From Candidatus Melainabacteria bacterium (lineage in GTDB: Bacteria > Cyanobacteriota > Vampirovibrionia > Obscuribacterales > Obscuribacteraceae): DNA of 64,000 bases. Of this stretch, positions 25,878 to 34,933 are shown in pieces (position 1 is the stretch's first letter; each line of letters starts with the position of its first letter). Location of the stretch: the NCBI GenBank assembly GCA_016716405.1, contig JADJWK010000002.1, positions 744,001-808,000 of the forward strand. Direction: 5' to 3'. The position numbers were made by a program, and so were the translations under genes. Under the pieces are notes generated by a model, which saw nothing but the letters and a program-made list of their open reading frames with translations, was not told the DNA's origin and did not search any database.

Positions 25878-27176
25878 CTACTGCATGAGAAGGAGACCGT
25901 CCAGCCTGCGTCGCGGATTGCCGGGCTGGGGCTTGCCGAATAGCTTTACATCGAGCCTGTTCAAACGGGTGATGATGTCGTCGCTTTCGAAGGTCCTCTT
26001 GAAGTAGCGCTGCTCGAGCTCGTCCAGGTGTTTGTAGACCGTGTCGAGCTTTTGATTGACGGCGGCCGGGGCAGCCGATGTAACCGCCGCTTTGACCGGA
26101 TTCTTGACCGGATTCTTGAGCGGAGCCGGCTTTTTCTGGGCTAATGGCTGGCTGGGAGCCGGCGTTTTGACGGGTGCCTGCTGCTGAGGCTCTTTCGGAG
26201 GCGGTGGGGCGAACAGCGCCTGGATTTTGGCTTTCACCCGGGGGTCGTCTTTGATCGCCAGAGCCTGCTCGTACTCGAAGCGGGCTCCGACCTTATCTCC
26301 GGCTCTGGCTGCCTGGTCCCCCAGGTCTACCCTGTCCTTGAAAGAAGCCGGATCCTTGCCGGCCAGTTTGATCGCTTTCTCCAGATTCCCTCTGGTCTGC
26401 TCGTTGGCAGGCTCCAGGGCAATAGCTCTGTGGAACATCGCTATGGCTTCCGCCGGGTTGTTCTTGAGTTCCATACCGTAGTTGTTGTATGCGACTGCGA
26501 GGTTGTCCCGGGCTAGCTTGTAGTCCGGATTGAGCTTGAGGCTCTCTTCGAGAAGCGCGATGGCGGTCTTGAAATTGTTGTCGTTGATGGCAACCACCGC
26601 CTGGTTGAGTTTTTTCACAGCGAGCCTGGCATCGACCGGTCCGGGCTTCGGCTCGGGCGGCGGGGGCGATGGCGAAGAAGCAGCCGGCGGGGCCATCGTC
26701 GAAGAAGCAGCAGGCGGCGCCGGCTGGCTGGCGGGGACCTGGCTCTTCTGGCTGGTAAGGGGAGCGAAACCCAGGCTGACCTTTTTCGCCGGCGCCGCAG
26801 CGAATGTCGCTCTCAGAGCCATGGAGCTGACGCCGAGCTCGGGAGGAAGAGCAGGCAGGGGAACCAGACGTTTGATGGTGCCCACGCAGGCATGGTCGAA
26901 GCTCTCGTTGCCGCTCGATTTGAAGAGCTTGAGTCCGGACAGCTGTCCGGTTCCTTCGATGGTGAAATCGATAACGGCGCCGCCGCCCTGTCCCGGAGAG
27001 ATATTGGACCAGATACCGTCCAGCCTGCCTTCTATCTGGCTTCTCAGTCCCTCGACGCTCAGACCCGAGGCGGCCTGGGCGCTTGCTTCGCCGGACCGAG
27101 CCAGGGCGAGAGCGAGAACGGAGCAGCTTACAAGAACAACAGAGGCGATTAATCGCAAGTTAATGCTTGAGTTCAT
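25878..27176 (-). CDS. Exported TonB-C-like and TPR protein
   Basis: This encodes 432 residues. A signal peptide or anchor (LIASVVLVSCSVLALALA) is followed by a TonB C-terminal-like domain (residues about 45-125, GGGAVIDFTIEGTGQLSGLK), a Pro/Ala/Ser-rich linker, and about three TPRs (NFKTAIALLEESLKLNPDY, then EAIAMFHRAIALEPAN). A basic Pro-rich stretch and a terminal module (ITRLNRLDVKLFGKPQ) follow; this last resembles a short RL-x-LE-x-FG repeat found in cyanobacterial-group envelope proteins. It probably acts in the envelope. It lies 14 bases after the next minus-strand gene. Confidence 0.7.
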   Translation of the reverse strand: MNSSINLRLIASVVLVSCSVLALALARSGEASAQAASGLSVEGLRSQIEGRLDGIWSNISPGQGGGAVIDFTIEGTGQLSGLKLFKSSGNESFDHACVGTIKRLVPLPALPPELGVSSMALRATFAAAPAKKVSLGFAPLTSQKSQVPASQPAPPAASSTMAPPAASSPSPPPPEPKPGPVDARLAVKKLNQAVVAINDNNFKTAIALLEESLKLNPDYKLARDNLAVAYNNYGMELKNNPAEAIAMFHRAIALEPANEQTRGNLEKAIKLAGKDPASFKDRVDLGDQAARAGDKVGARFEYEQALAIKDDPRVKAKIQALFAPPPPKEPQQQAPVKTPAPSQPLAQKKPAPLKNPVKNPVKAAVTSAAPAAVNQKLDTVYKHLDELEQRYFKRTFESDDIITRLNRLDVKLFGKPQPGNPRRRLDGLLLMQ

Positions 27177-27190
27177 GAATCAACTATCTC

Positions 27191-27745
27191 CTATTGATTC
27201 CAGGGCTCGCCGATGCGAGGCTTCAGGTCGCCCTCCAGGCCCTCGATAATCTCGGATTCGCTCTCGAAGCGATCGGCGGCGAATATAGCTATAGTCCTGC
27301 CTTTCACATTGGCGTCGGTGAAGCGAATCACGAAGTTCTTTGCGATGGTCGCTCCCGGCCAGCGCTTTTTCACCTGGGGGCTTTCGAGGAGTCTCGCTGC
27401 TATATCCCGGAAGATCGAGGCCTGGTTCTCCAGCGATTTTTCGAGGTTCGCCCCGGTCGGCAGGTCGGGTTCCGGCACCACTATCGGTGCCAGAATGAAG
27501 AGCACGGCGTCAGCGGGCGATTGCCCCGGAACAAAAGAAACTTTGAGTCTGGCAATGGTGTGGTAGGGTTGATATTCGCTGCGAAAAAGGAGATTGAGGA
27601 ACTCATCGGTGGTGAGCTCAGCATTCTTTGCCGCCCAGTTGACTTCACCTGCGGTGCCGGGCAGACCTGCTTGCGCGGCGATAATGAGAGCCAGGCTCGC
27701 AGTCAGGATCATAGTCGTAGCTCGATGATTCGGTAGGTTTCTCAA
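27191..27745 (-). CDS. Exported hypothetical protein in the peroxidase operon
   Basis: This encodes 184 residues if the TTG at 27745 is used, which overlaps the peroxidase stop as TTGA; ATG 27712 is an alternative giving 173 residues. Either way a signal peptide is present (ILTASLALIIAAQAGLPGTAG). The mature part, about 150 residues, has FLNLLFRSEYQPYHTIARLKV and VIRFTDANVKGRTIAIFAAD. The alternating strand pattern suggests a TonB-C-like fold as in the next gene, but I cannot confirm it. It sits between the peroxidase and the TPR protein on the same strand. Confidence 0.6.
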   Translation of the reverse strand: MRNLPNHRATTMILTASLALIIAAQAGLPGTAGEVNWAAKNAELTTDEFLNLLFRSEYQPYHTIARLKVSFVPGQSPADAVLFILAPIVVPEPDLPTGANLEKSLENQASIFRDIAARLLESPQVKKRWPGATIAKNFVIRFTDANVKGRTIAIFAADRFESESEIIEGLEGDLKPRIGEPWNQ

Positions 27746-29106
27746 TCGGGTTTATCCGCCGTGGTCAGCATTTTGCCTTCGTATTGCCCTGTCAGGCTGT
27801 GGAGGAATCTCACTATCAGTCCGGCATCCTCATCCGATAGATCGACACCGTTCTGGTATTTTGCCATGATTTTCACAGCTTCGCCCAGGTCCGAGGTGGA
27901 GCCGTCGTGGAAATAAGGCCAGGTGAGAGCCACATTGCGGAGGGTAGGGACTTTGAACTTCTGCTTGTCTTCCTCTTTCTTCGTGAAGTTGAAGCGACCG
28001 AGATCGGCCCGGGTCGGGTCGCCGCGCCAGGCGAAGTAATCGCCTTTCACGCCCATCTTCTCGTAGGATCGGCCGCCCAGGGCAGGACCGATGTGGCAGG
28101 TGACGCATCGATACTTCACGAACAGGTCATAGCCCCTGCGCTCGTCCTTCTTGAGAGCTTTCAGATCACCGCCCAGAAAGCGGTCGAAGGCTGAGCCGGG
28201 GGTGATCAGGGTCTTCTCGAAACTGGCGATGGCGTCGGCGATGCTTCTGGCGTTCATGCCTTCAGGATAGAGGTCGGCGAACTCTTTCCGGTAAAGCCTG
28301 TCATCCGCGAGCTTGCTCATGACCTGCTCCCAGTTGGAGCCCATCTCAACAGGGTTGTTCACCGGGCCGCCGACCTGGTCGTTGAGATCCGGCGAGCGGC
28401 CGTCCCAGAACTGGGCAAGGTTATAGATCGAGTTGAACACCGTGGGCGCGTTGACAGGCCCTTTCTGTCCCCTTATGCCGGTGGACGTCTCGAGATGGTC
28501 GGTGCCGCCTTTGTCGAGAGCGTGACAGGTGGCGCAGGACACGGTATCGTCCCCGGAGAGTCGTTTGTCATGGAAGAGCTTTCGACCCAGGGCGGCCTTC
28601 CTGATGTCGGGGTCGAAGGGGTTTTTCTCCGGAATCGCCTCGACCCCGACGGACCTGCCTTCCGCTTTGATCCAGGCGAGGACGGCATCTTTATCGGACT
28701 GAGTGATGCCGGCATCCCAGTGCATGAGCGTGTATTTTGCCGGTGGCATCTCGCCTGCGTCCATGACCGAATAGATCTTGGCCTGGGCGACGGCGGAGAA
28801 TCTCTGCTTGCCGGAAAGCTCGTCCCGGCTGAAAGTGATGTGCTCCCGGGCTTCGTCTATGTCTTCCCTGATCAGGCGGTTGGCAATGGGCAGTTTGAAA
28901 TAGATCGGATAGGATGTCATGTCCGGCGAATGGCAGTCGGCGCATTTTTTCTGCAAAACCGCAGATGCCCGGGCGAATTCCGCGGTGCCGCCCTCGACCT
29001 CGATCTGGTCGCGGGGAAGGAAGAAATTTGATATGGGCAGCGTCAGCCCGAGAAGGAGGCAAACTCCGGCGCCCGCCAGGAAAACGCGCTTGGAAACTTT
29101 GACCAT
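27742..29106 (-). CDS. Three-haem cytochrome c peroxidase (MauG/CcpA type)
   Basis: This encodes 454 residues from ATG 29106; a longer frame would overlap the divergent PPK2 gene. An N-terminal anchor (RVFLAGAGVCLLLGLTLPI) precedes a haem-binding domain with CADCH at 55-59 (PF14376-like, followed by YPIYFKLPIANRLIREDIDEA). The di-haem peroxidase part has CATCH near residue 198 and CVTCH near 356. The family reduces hydrogen peroxide in the periplasm with electrons from cytochromes or quinol; the extra haem may accept those electrons. TATACCC and TATAAT-like boxes lie directly upstream. Confidence 0.9.
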   Translation of the reverse strand: MVKVSKRVFLAGAGVCLLLGLTLPISNFFLPRDQIEVEGGTAEFARASAVLQKKCADCHSPDMTSYPIYFKLPIANRLIREDIDEAREHITFSRDELSGKQRFSAVAQAKIYSVMDAGEMPPAKYTLMHWDAGITQSDKDAVLAWIKAEGRSVGVEAIPEKNPFDPDIRKAALGRKLFHDKRLSGDDTVSCATCHALDKGGTDHLETSTGIRGQKGPVNAPTVFNSIYNLAQFWDGRSPDLNDQVGGPVNNPVEMGSNWEQVMSKLADDRLYRKEFADLYPEGMNARSIADAIASFEKTLITPGSAFDRFLGGDLKALKKDERRGYDLFVKYRCVTCHIGPALGGRSYEKMGVKGDYFAWRGDPTRADLGRFNFTKKEEDKQKFKVPTLRNVALTWPYFHDGSTSDLGEAVKIMAKYQNGVDLSDEDAGLIVRFLHSLTGQYEGKMLTTADKPD

Positions 29107-29134
29107 GTTTGAATTATATGGGTATAAAACACCT

Positions 29135-30112
29135 ATGGCAAACAAGAGCAAGAAGACTCGCAGCAGGCCTGCGACCGATAGGACCGGTGGTGGCGAAAAT
29201 GGTGCAGAAAGCCAACGTCTCTCCCTGGTCACCGATTCAGCGGTTTTCGATCCTCAGGCCGAGGAGGGCGTTCTCACCGAGAAGGACGTCAGGCTTCTCA
29301 ATACACGCAACGGTCTGGTGCAGCTTCTCAAATCGAGAAAGATCAAGCTCAATCGAGTCCTGGATAGTCTCCATTATGAGAACGAGCTCGTCCAGCTCCA
29401 GATCGAGCTGATCAAATTGCAGCGCTGGGTCCAGGAGACCGAGCGCCGGGTGGCGGTGATTCTGGAAGGCCGGGATGCTGCCGGCAAGGGCGGCACTATA
29501 AGACGTTTCGTCGAGCACCTCAATCCCCGGGCCATGAGGATCGTCGCTCTGCCCAAGCCCAGCGAGATGGAGTCCGGGCAGTGGTATTTCCAGCGTTATG
29601 TCAAACAGCTTCCCAACGCCGGGGAGATAGTATTCTTCGACCGCAGCTGGTACAACCGCGCGGTGGTCGAGCCGGTGAACGGCTTCTGCACTCCCGAGGA
29701 CTACAAGCGATTCATGCGCCAGGTCCCGGAATTCGAGCACATGCTATTCGAATCGGGAATCTCGATCATCAAATTCTGGTTCTCGATCTCCAAAGACGAG
29801 CAGTCAAGACGTTTTGCGGCTCGGCGCGAAAATCCCCTCAAGCAATGGAAGCTCAGCCCCATCGATCAAAGAGCCCAGGAACTCTGGGATCGATATACGA
29901 CATACAAAGAGGACATGTTCAGCAAGACCCACACTTCATTCAGCCCCTGGATCATTGTCAAAGCCAACAATAAGAAGCAAGCCAGGCTCGAGAGCATTCG
30001 TTATGTGCTGGACCAGTTCCAGTATGAAGGCAAAGACCACAGCCGAGTGCGGATTTTCCCGGACCCCAATGTCGTGTCGCGCTTCCACCGGAACATCGCC
30101 AAGATAGACTGA
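29135..30112 (+). CDS. ppk2: Polyphosphate kinase 2 family protein
   Basis: This encodes 325 residues. ATG 29135 was chosen; ATG 29105 is also in frame and overlaps the peroxidase start region. The Walker A is EGRDAAGKGGT, followed by RVVAL-type MRIVALPKPSEME, QWYFQRYV, FFDRSWYNRAVVEPVNGFC and a lid with FAARRENPLKQWK. This is a class I PPK2, which makes GTP or ATP from polyphosphate and NDP, or the reverse. A Lys-rich N-terminus precedes the core. The presence fits a polyphosphate-cycling organism. It converges with htpX, five bases apart. Confidence 0.95.
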   Translation: MANKSKKTRSRPATDRTGGGENGAESQRLSLVTDSAVFDPQAEEGVLTEKDVRLLNTRNGLVQLLKSRKIKLNRVLDSLHYENELVQLQIELIKLQRWVQETERRVAVILEGRDAAGKGGTIRRFVEHLNPRAMRIVALPKPSEMESGQWYFQRYVKQLPNAGEIVFFDRSWYNRAVVEPVNGFCTPEDYKRFMRQVPEFEHMLFESGISIIKFWFSISKDEQSRRFAARRENPLKQWKLSPIDQRAQELWDRYTTYKEDMFSKTHTSFSPWIIVKANNKKQARLESIRYVLDQFQYEGKDHSRVRIFPDPNVVSRFHRNIAKID

Positions 30113-30116
30113 GGAT

Positions 30117-31007
30117 CTAATTGCTCAGGCGCTCGATTCTCTTCTCCAGGGGGGGATGGGAGGCGAATAGCATTCCCAGGACACCTTCGGGCTTGCTCGA
30201 TATCTGCAGGGTCTGCAAAGCTCCCTGTCTTCCCTCGACAGCATCGAAATTCGCTTTGAGCCTCTCCAGGGCATGTCTCATTTTATCTCTGCCGGCAAGG
30301 CTGGCGCCGCCCTGGTCGGCCCGGTACTCCCTGATTCTCGAGAACCAGTTGATGACGATGGAGCCCAGGAGCATGAAAGCGATTTGCAGGACCAGGGTGA
30401 TGAGCATATAGGCCAGATAGCTGCCTTCTCCGTCCCGGGAGCCGGCCCGGGTGATGGCATAGGCGACCGCCCTGGCCAGGAACATCACGAAAGCGTTGAC
30501 CAGTCCCTGTAGCAAGGTCATGGTCACCATGTCGCCATTGGCTATATGGCTTATCTCGTGCCCGAGCACGCCTTCGATTTCGTCTTCGCGCATGGAGGTG
30601 ATCAGTCCGGTCGATACCGCCACCAGTGCTCTGGATTTCGACGGACCGGTGGCAAAAGCGTTGATCTCGGGGGATTCGTAGAAGCCGACTTCCGGTGTCT
30701 CCGGAAGCCCGGCGCGGCGGGCGAGATCCTGGACCATGGAATAGATCCGGCGCAGTCCGGGATCGCTTGTATTCGGGCCGATCAGCTGGATACTGTAGGT
30801 CCATTTCGCCACCGCTCGTGAGATGAGAAGCGATATGAAAGAGCCCGAGAATCCATAGAACAGGCAGGTGAATGCCAGGCTCGTGTAGTTGAGACCGTAG
30901 TCGGTGAGGTAGTACTCCAGGTTAAAGACACGCATGACGATGGAGAACATCGTGACTATGAGGATATTAACTACCAGAAAAAGAAGTATTCGTTTGCCCA
31001 GTGCCAT
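30117..31007 (-). CDS. htpX: HtpX-type membrane zinc metalloprotease
   Basis: This encodes 296 residues. Two N-terminal membrane helices are followed by the zinc motif in VLGHEISHIANGD, with the third ligand Glu in SRIREYRADQGGASL. Two further hydrophobic segments flank the region. HtpX degrades misfolded inner-membrane proteins, complementing FtsH. GGAGA precedes the ATG. Length and motif order are standard. Confidence 0.95.
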   Translation of the reverse strand: MALGKRILLFLVVNILIVTMFSIVMRVFNLEYYLTDYGLNYTSLAFTCLFYGFSGSFISLLISRAVAKWTYSIQLIGPNTSDPGLRRIYSMVQDLARRAGLPETPEVGFYESPEINAFATGPSKSRALVAVSTGLITSMREDEIEGVLGHEISHIANGDMVTMTLLQGLVNAFVMFLARAVAYAITRAGSRDGEGSYLAYMLITLVLQIAFMLLGSIVINWFSRIREYRADQGGASLAGRDKMRHALERLKANFDAVEGRQGALQTLQISSKPEGVLGMLFASHPPLEKRIERLSN

Positions 31008-31105
31008 GATTGGTTCTCCGAACTATCCGAAACCAGTTACCAATATCAATTTTATTTATTCCGGCGAGTCTTCGCCTCGCCTCAACACTTTTATAATCTT
31101 GACCG

Positions 31106-32311
31106 TCAATTCAGATATTTCTCGTAGGGCGCAGCCAGCTTGGCGTACTCCTGACCGGTGATGTAGTTATTGTAGAGGAGAAACCAGTAATACTCGATAT
31201 GCTCGGTGGCGGGATCACGCATTTCATAGACGTTCCAGAGCGGGACTTGAATCATCAGCTTGTTTCTTTCCCGCATGACCTCGAGGTTCCTGATCTCGCC
31301 TTTCCTGCCGGTGAGCATGAAGTGTACGGTCTTGATGTCCACACCGGTAATCGGATGACCGTCCACCGATAGCAGAATGTCCCATTTCCTGACCCCGGCG
31401 GCCTGGGCGGAGCCCCCGTTGAGGACATGGTTGACCATCCAGGGCGAACCTATGGAGGCGGTGAGCCCCAGACCCATGGAGCCGTATTCCGTCACTTTCT
31501 GGGCCAGGGTGAGGCGGGCTTTTCTCGTTCCGTCAAGGACGACATTGCTCTCTGTCTCGGCTTTCAGAGGCGGCTCCGCACTGCGATCCAGGCTCGGTAT
31601 CTCTGATACCAGAAGGGGAGAGCCGCCGGTCCTGACGCTACCTGCCGCCATGGTGCTGACCTCCCCGGTGAGCGGTGTTCTCATGGCGAATTCAGTCTGG
31701 CTCTCGGGTTTTTCGCTGGGCTTGTCGAGCTTGCTCTCTATATGGCTGAGAACGAGCTCGGTCTTCAGGGCTTTGATCCTGGCGATCAGGAGGGGGGCAC
31801 TGGATAGGTCCGACAGTGCGAGATCGAGGGCCAGCTGGCATTGCTCGGTAGCCCGGTCGAAGTCGCCGCTTGCCTGATAAGTGCGCGCCAGAACATAACG
31901 AGCTGCCACCAGATCGGTCTTGGCCTGGATACTATCATCTTGCGTGCCGATATCCTTTGTGCTCTGGTCTATCGACTGCTCGAGGGCTTTCACAGCCCGG
32001 TCATAGTCTTTCATGGTGCTGTAGAGCAGGCCGAGCTTGCGGTAGGCGGTACGCAGAGAGCTCTCATCGTTTGCCGCTCGGCTCAGATCGATCGCTTTCT
32101 CGAGGAGCTTCACGGCATCTTCGGTCCTGCCTTCCGAGCCGGCTTCCTGCGCCTTTTCTAAGAGGTTTTCGGCGAGGCTTCCGGCAGTCTCGGGAGCGGC
32201 GCTATCAGTGGTGTCAGACCGGCGGGCTGAGCGGGCTATATGATACGAGGCGCGTTGCGCCGGTCGATCGGCTGTCGCGGACAGTGCCATCATCGTTAAG
32301 AGGAAATCCAT
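31106..32311 (-). CDS. TPR and PDZ domain protein
   Basis: This encodes 401 residues. The N-terminal 45 residues are only weakly hydrophobic (FLLTMMALSATA), so a signal peptide is doubtful. TPR motifs span about residues 50-190 (EDAVKLLEKAIDLSRAAND, then DYDRAVKALEQSIDQST and FDRATEQCQLALDLAL). A Ser/Thr-rich linker leads to a PDZ domain at about 275-355 (MGLGLTASIGSPWMV, GGSAQAAGVRKWDILLSVDG). No protease domain is attached, so it is probably an adaptor. The start lies only 13 bases from a shared promoter-like box, so the true start may be at M7 or M8. Confidence 0.78.
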   Translation of the reverse strand: MDFLLTMMALSATADRPAQRASYHIARSARRSDTTDSAAPETAGSLAENLLEKAQEAGSEGRTEDAVKLLEKAIDLSRAANDESSLRTAYRKLGLLYSTMKDYDRAVKALEQSIDQSTKDIGTQDDSIQAKTDLVAARYVLARTYQASGDFDRATEQCQLALDLALSDLSSAPLLIARIKALKTELVLSHIESKLDKPSEKPESQTEFAMRTPLTGEVSTMAAGSVRTGGSPLLVSEIPSLDRSAEPPLKAETESNVVLDGTRKARLTLAQKVTEYGSMGLGLTASIGSPWMVNHVLNGGSAQAAGVRKWDILLSVDGHPITGVDIKTVHFMLTGRKGEIRNLEVMRERNKLMIQVPLWNVYEMRDPATEHIEYYWFLLYNNYITGQEYAKLAAPYEKYLN

Positions 32312-32323
32312 GGGGTAAGCTTA

Positions 32324-32350
32324 GCATGTGGTTTGGCAGGATTGAACCGG
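32324..32350 (-). promoter_or_regulatory. Promoter-like box shared with 16598-16623
   Basis: The minus strand reads CCGGTTCAATCCTGCC, then a short gap and ACATGC, matching the desaturase upstream box over 16 consecutive bases plus the tail. It lies in the gap between the divergent TPR-PDZ gene and the coiled-coil gene. With TTCAAT as -35, TAAGCT 17 bases on would be the -10. Confidence 0.4.
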
Positions 32351-32379
32351 CCTGCTATCATGGGTCGGGGAGAAAGTAT

Positions 32380-33450
32380 GTGCACGAACAGGAACACGAA
32401 CTCCACTCCAGGATAGACTCTGTTGTCGCCAGGCACGAGGAGCTCAGCAAGACTGTCGCCGAGCGCCACGAGCAGCTGGCGAAAGATCTCGAAGAGCTCA
32501 AGAAGAGACCGACCAGAGATCGCGATTTGTGGGACAAGCTCTCCACTCTGACACCGCTCATCTCGGGGGTGCTGATCTCGGCTATCGGGATCTATTTCAC
32601 CAATAGCAATAACGAAGCCCAGCGAAAGATCCAGGAAGTCCAGACCATGGAGAAGCTGATGCCTCACCTGGCGGGCTCGGAGTCCGAGAAGAAGATGGCG
32701 ATCATCGCTATCTCGACTCTCACCAATCCCGAGACCGGTGCCAGGATAGCCCAGCTATTCCCCAGCAAGGGAACGGTATCGGCCCTGCAGTCCATCGCTT
32801 CCCAGGGAAGCAAGGTCGAGAAGGAGGTCGCGAAAAAGGCTCTGGCCAGGTCTTTTACTACTCTGGGAGAAACCTCCGAGGTGCATTCTCTGAGCGACGG
32901 TGATGCGGAAGGCTATTACCAGCAGGCTCTGGAAGTGCAGAAAGAGGTGTACGGTCTCGATTCTGCCGAGACCGTGGACACTCTCGTCAAGATCGGGCGG
33001 GTGAACGAGAAGCAGGGCAAGCTCGACCAGGCCATCGCCAGCTACGAGAAAGCCCGGCAGATCATGCTCAATAATCACCGCGAGAAGAGCCTCGACTTTC
33101 GTACGATTCTCCTGTGTCTGGCCAGGGTCTATAAGGAAGCCGGCAAGATGAGCCTGGCATCTGATTTCGAAGAGCGCGCCGAGCGCCTCGGCGACGATCT
33201 GGCGGGCACCGGAGACAGGAACCGGGTGATCAGCGTGGACGATCAGGCACCGCCGGTGCCGGTGGGTGAGGACACCCGGGTCAAGATGCCGGCGCCCTCG
33301 CCGTCCATCGACGATACCACTCCGGATGTGGCTCCCTCGCACCAGTCGGACAGCGAGACCGGCATAGTCGGCGGTGTCTCGGCAGCTCCCGGCCAGGATG
33401 GTGCAGGCAAGATGACCGCCGGCTCCACCAGCCTGATCCCGTCCAACTGA
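32380..33450 (+). CDS. Coiled-coil, membrane-anchored TPR protein
   Basis: This encodes 356 residues. GTG 32380 was chosen because GGGGAGA sits six bases upstream; the open frame extends much further but crosses the divergent promoter. A coiled coil (residues about 1-45, rich in Glu/His/Lys) precedes a membrane helix near 60 (LTPLISGVLISAIGIYF). HEAT/ARM-like helices and two TPRs follow (AEGYYQQALEVQKEVYGLD, then KLDQAIASYEKARQI). The last 80 residues are disordered and Asp/Pro/Ser-rich. It is probably a scaffold; no family is recognised. Confidence 0.72.
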   Translation: MHEQEHELHSRIDSVVARHEELSKTVAERHEQLAKDLEELKKRPTRDRDLWDKLSTLTPLISGVLISAIGIYFTNSNNEAQRKIQEVQTMEKLMPHLAGSESEKKMAIIAISTLTNPETGARIAQLFPSKGTVSALQSIASQGSKVEKEVAKKALARSFTTLGETSEVHSLSDGDAEGYYQQALEVQKEVYGLDSAETVDTLVKIGRVNEKQGKLDQAIASYEKARQIMLNNHREKSLDFRTILLCLARVYKEAGKMSLASDFEERAERLGDDLAGTGDRNRVISVDDQAPPVPVGEDTRVKMPAPSPSIDDTTPDVAPSHQSDSETGIVGGVSAAPGQDGAGKMTAGSTSLIPSN

Positions 33451-33464
33451 GCTTTTCCATCGGG

Positions 33465-34007
33465 CTAGCGCTTATAGGTCCCTACCACCTCGGTGCTGGC
33501 CAGGACGTGACCTTTGATCGATTCATAATATTCCTTCTTCGAGCAGCCAGGCTTGAGGTCGAGTTTGCAGTCCAGGGCTACGAGCTTGAAGTGATAGTGA
33601 TGAACGGGACCTTTCGGGGGCGCTGGACCGTTGTACCCGAGCTTGTCGAAGTCGTTCTTGCCATGGCTGATCCCTTCGGCCAGGGTGGGTCTGGGGGCTA
33701 TTCCTTCCTTGAGTCGCGCTGTAGCGGGCGGAATATTGAAGATTATCCAGTGGAACCAGGTGCCGGCCGGCGCGTCCGGGTCCTCGCAGGTGAGGGCCAG
33801 GGAGCGCGTCCCCTGAGGGGCGCCGCTCCAGCTGAGAGGCGGTGAGACATCTTTGCCGTCACCGGTGAATTGTCTCGGTATAGCACCACCAGCGGTGAAC
33901 GCCGAGCTGCTGATCTTGAATTCACTCTTTTTTTGGCCGAACGCGGCGGGGGAAAGAACGAGCAGGGTAAGCGAGCATAAGAGGAAGGCTTTCAGCCGGT
34001 CTTTCAT
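33465..34007 (-). CDS. Exported YbhB/YbcL (PEBP) family protein
   Basis: This encodes 180 residues. A signal peptide (FLLCSLTLLVLSPAAFG) is followed by a phosphatidylethanolamine-binding-protein fold: IPRQFTGDGKDVSPPLSW, CEDPDAPAGTWFHWIIFNI, and GPAPPKGPVHHYHFKLVAL. Bacterial members are often named Raf kinase inhibitor-like; the anion-binding pocket residues (DPDAP, HH) are present. The physiological ligand is unknown. GGAGATC precedes the ATG. It converges with the coiled-coil gene. Confidence 0.93.
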   Translation of the reverse strand: MKDRLKAFLLCSLTLLVLSPAAFGQKKSEFKISSSAFTAGGAIPRQFTGDGKDVSPPLSWSGAPQGTRSLALTCEDPDAPAGTWFHWIIFNIPPATARLKEGIAPRPTLAEGISHGKNDFDKLGYNGPAPPKGPVHHYHFKLVALDCKLDLKPGCSKKEYYESIKGHVLASTEVVGTYKR

Positions 34008-34031
34008 TTTCGATCTCCATTAGAGCTTCTC

Positions 34032-34895
34032 ATGAATTACTATTCTACGATGCAAGAATCCCTGGAGCTCCTTTCCGATCTCGTGCCCGCCGGCAGCCTC
34101 CTGGAGAGCATTCCCGGGGACGCCCGTAGAGCGATTCTGGAAAGGCTCTTGAAAGCCGGAACGGCGTGTAACTTTCTCGACCTTGCCGGGGGGGAAGACC
34201 CTGATAGCCCGGTGCGGCTGGGGGGAAGCCCGGGCGTCTTGCTGCCGGAGACCTGGCCTTGCGACCGGCAGGGCGCGCCTCTTTCTCTTATGATTGAGGT
34301 GAATCTCGAGGACCTGCCGGTTCCAGGCCCCGGCGGGCCGGTAGCCGGGAGGCTCCTCGTCTTCGCCAGCCCGGACCTGTCCCGGGTCCGGAAGAAGGAC
34401 CGGGACTGGTTCCGGGTGATGCTCTCCGGGGAGGGTCCCGCTTCCTCTTCTTCCTCTTCCGGACGCCGTCCCCAGGTCAGGAAAGGCATCGTCCTGCCTG
34501 GGTCCATCAAGGAGAGCACCTGCGGGGCTATTCTCACCCGGCTGGGGACCGATGATGCCGGTCAGGCGGCCCGGTTGAAAAGCGAATTCGAGGCTCTGGT
34601 TGTGGCATTTCATCAGAAATCGCAGGGACATGGGCAGATTTTCGGCGATTTCGGCAGGGCTGGCGAGAAGGCTTGCGTTGTGGCTGCCTTTCACGCGAAT
34701 GGGGTTTCCTATAGCGCGGAGCGGCACGAGGACCGCCATTATCGCCATCTTGTGGACTCAGGCGCGGACTGGTTTGCGATTATGCGAATCCGGGAAAAAT
34801 CTAATTGGGGTGTGACTGATGGAGAGATCTGGCTTTGCGCCCGGCACCAGGACTGGAGAGAAGGCGTCTATCACCGAAGCAGACTGCTTGCTTGA
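34032..34895 (+). CDS. DUF1963 (YwqG-like) protein
   Basis: This encodes 287 residues, predicted soluble. The middle part matches DUF1963: LGGSPGVLLPETWPCD, then LSLMIEVNLEDLPVPG and GRLLVFASPD. The C-terminal WFAIMRIREKSNWGVTDGEIWL and CARHQDWREG match the family's terminal block (the 'wgD-G-iyfwi-DL' region). A Ser-rich stretch (SSSSSS) interrupts the domain. Function of this family is unknown. The start near 34032 is fair but has no strong ribosome site. The EF-hand gene follows 38 bases later. Confidence 0.72.
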   Translation: MNYYSTMQESLELLSDLVPAGSLLESIPGDARRAILERLLKAGTACNFLDLAGGEDPDSPVRLGGSPGVLLPETWPCDRQGAPLSLMIEVNLEDLPVPGPGGPVAGRLLVFASPDLSRVRKKDRDWFRVMLSGEGPASSSSSSGRRPQVRKGIVLPGSIKESTCGAILTRLGTDDAGQAARLKSEFEALVVAFHQKSQGHGQIFGDFGRAGEKACVVAAFHANGVSYSAERHEDRHYRHLVDSGADWFAIMRIREKSNWGVTDGEIWLCARHQDWREGVYHRSRLLA

Positions 34896-34933
34896 AATGG
34901 AGAAACACCAGCCAGAAAGAAGACGAGTCGAAT

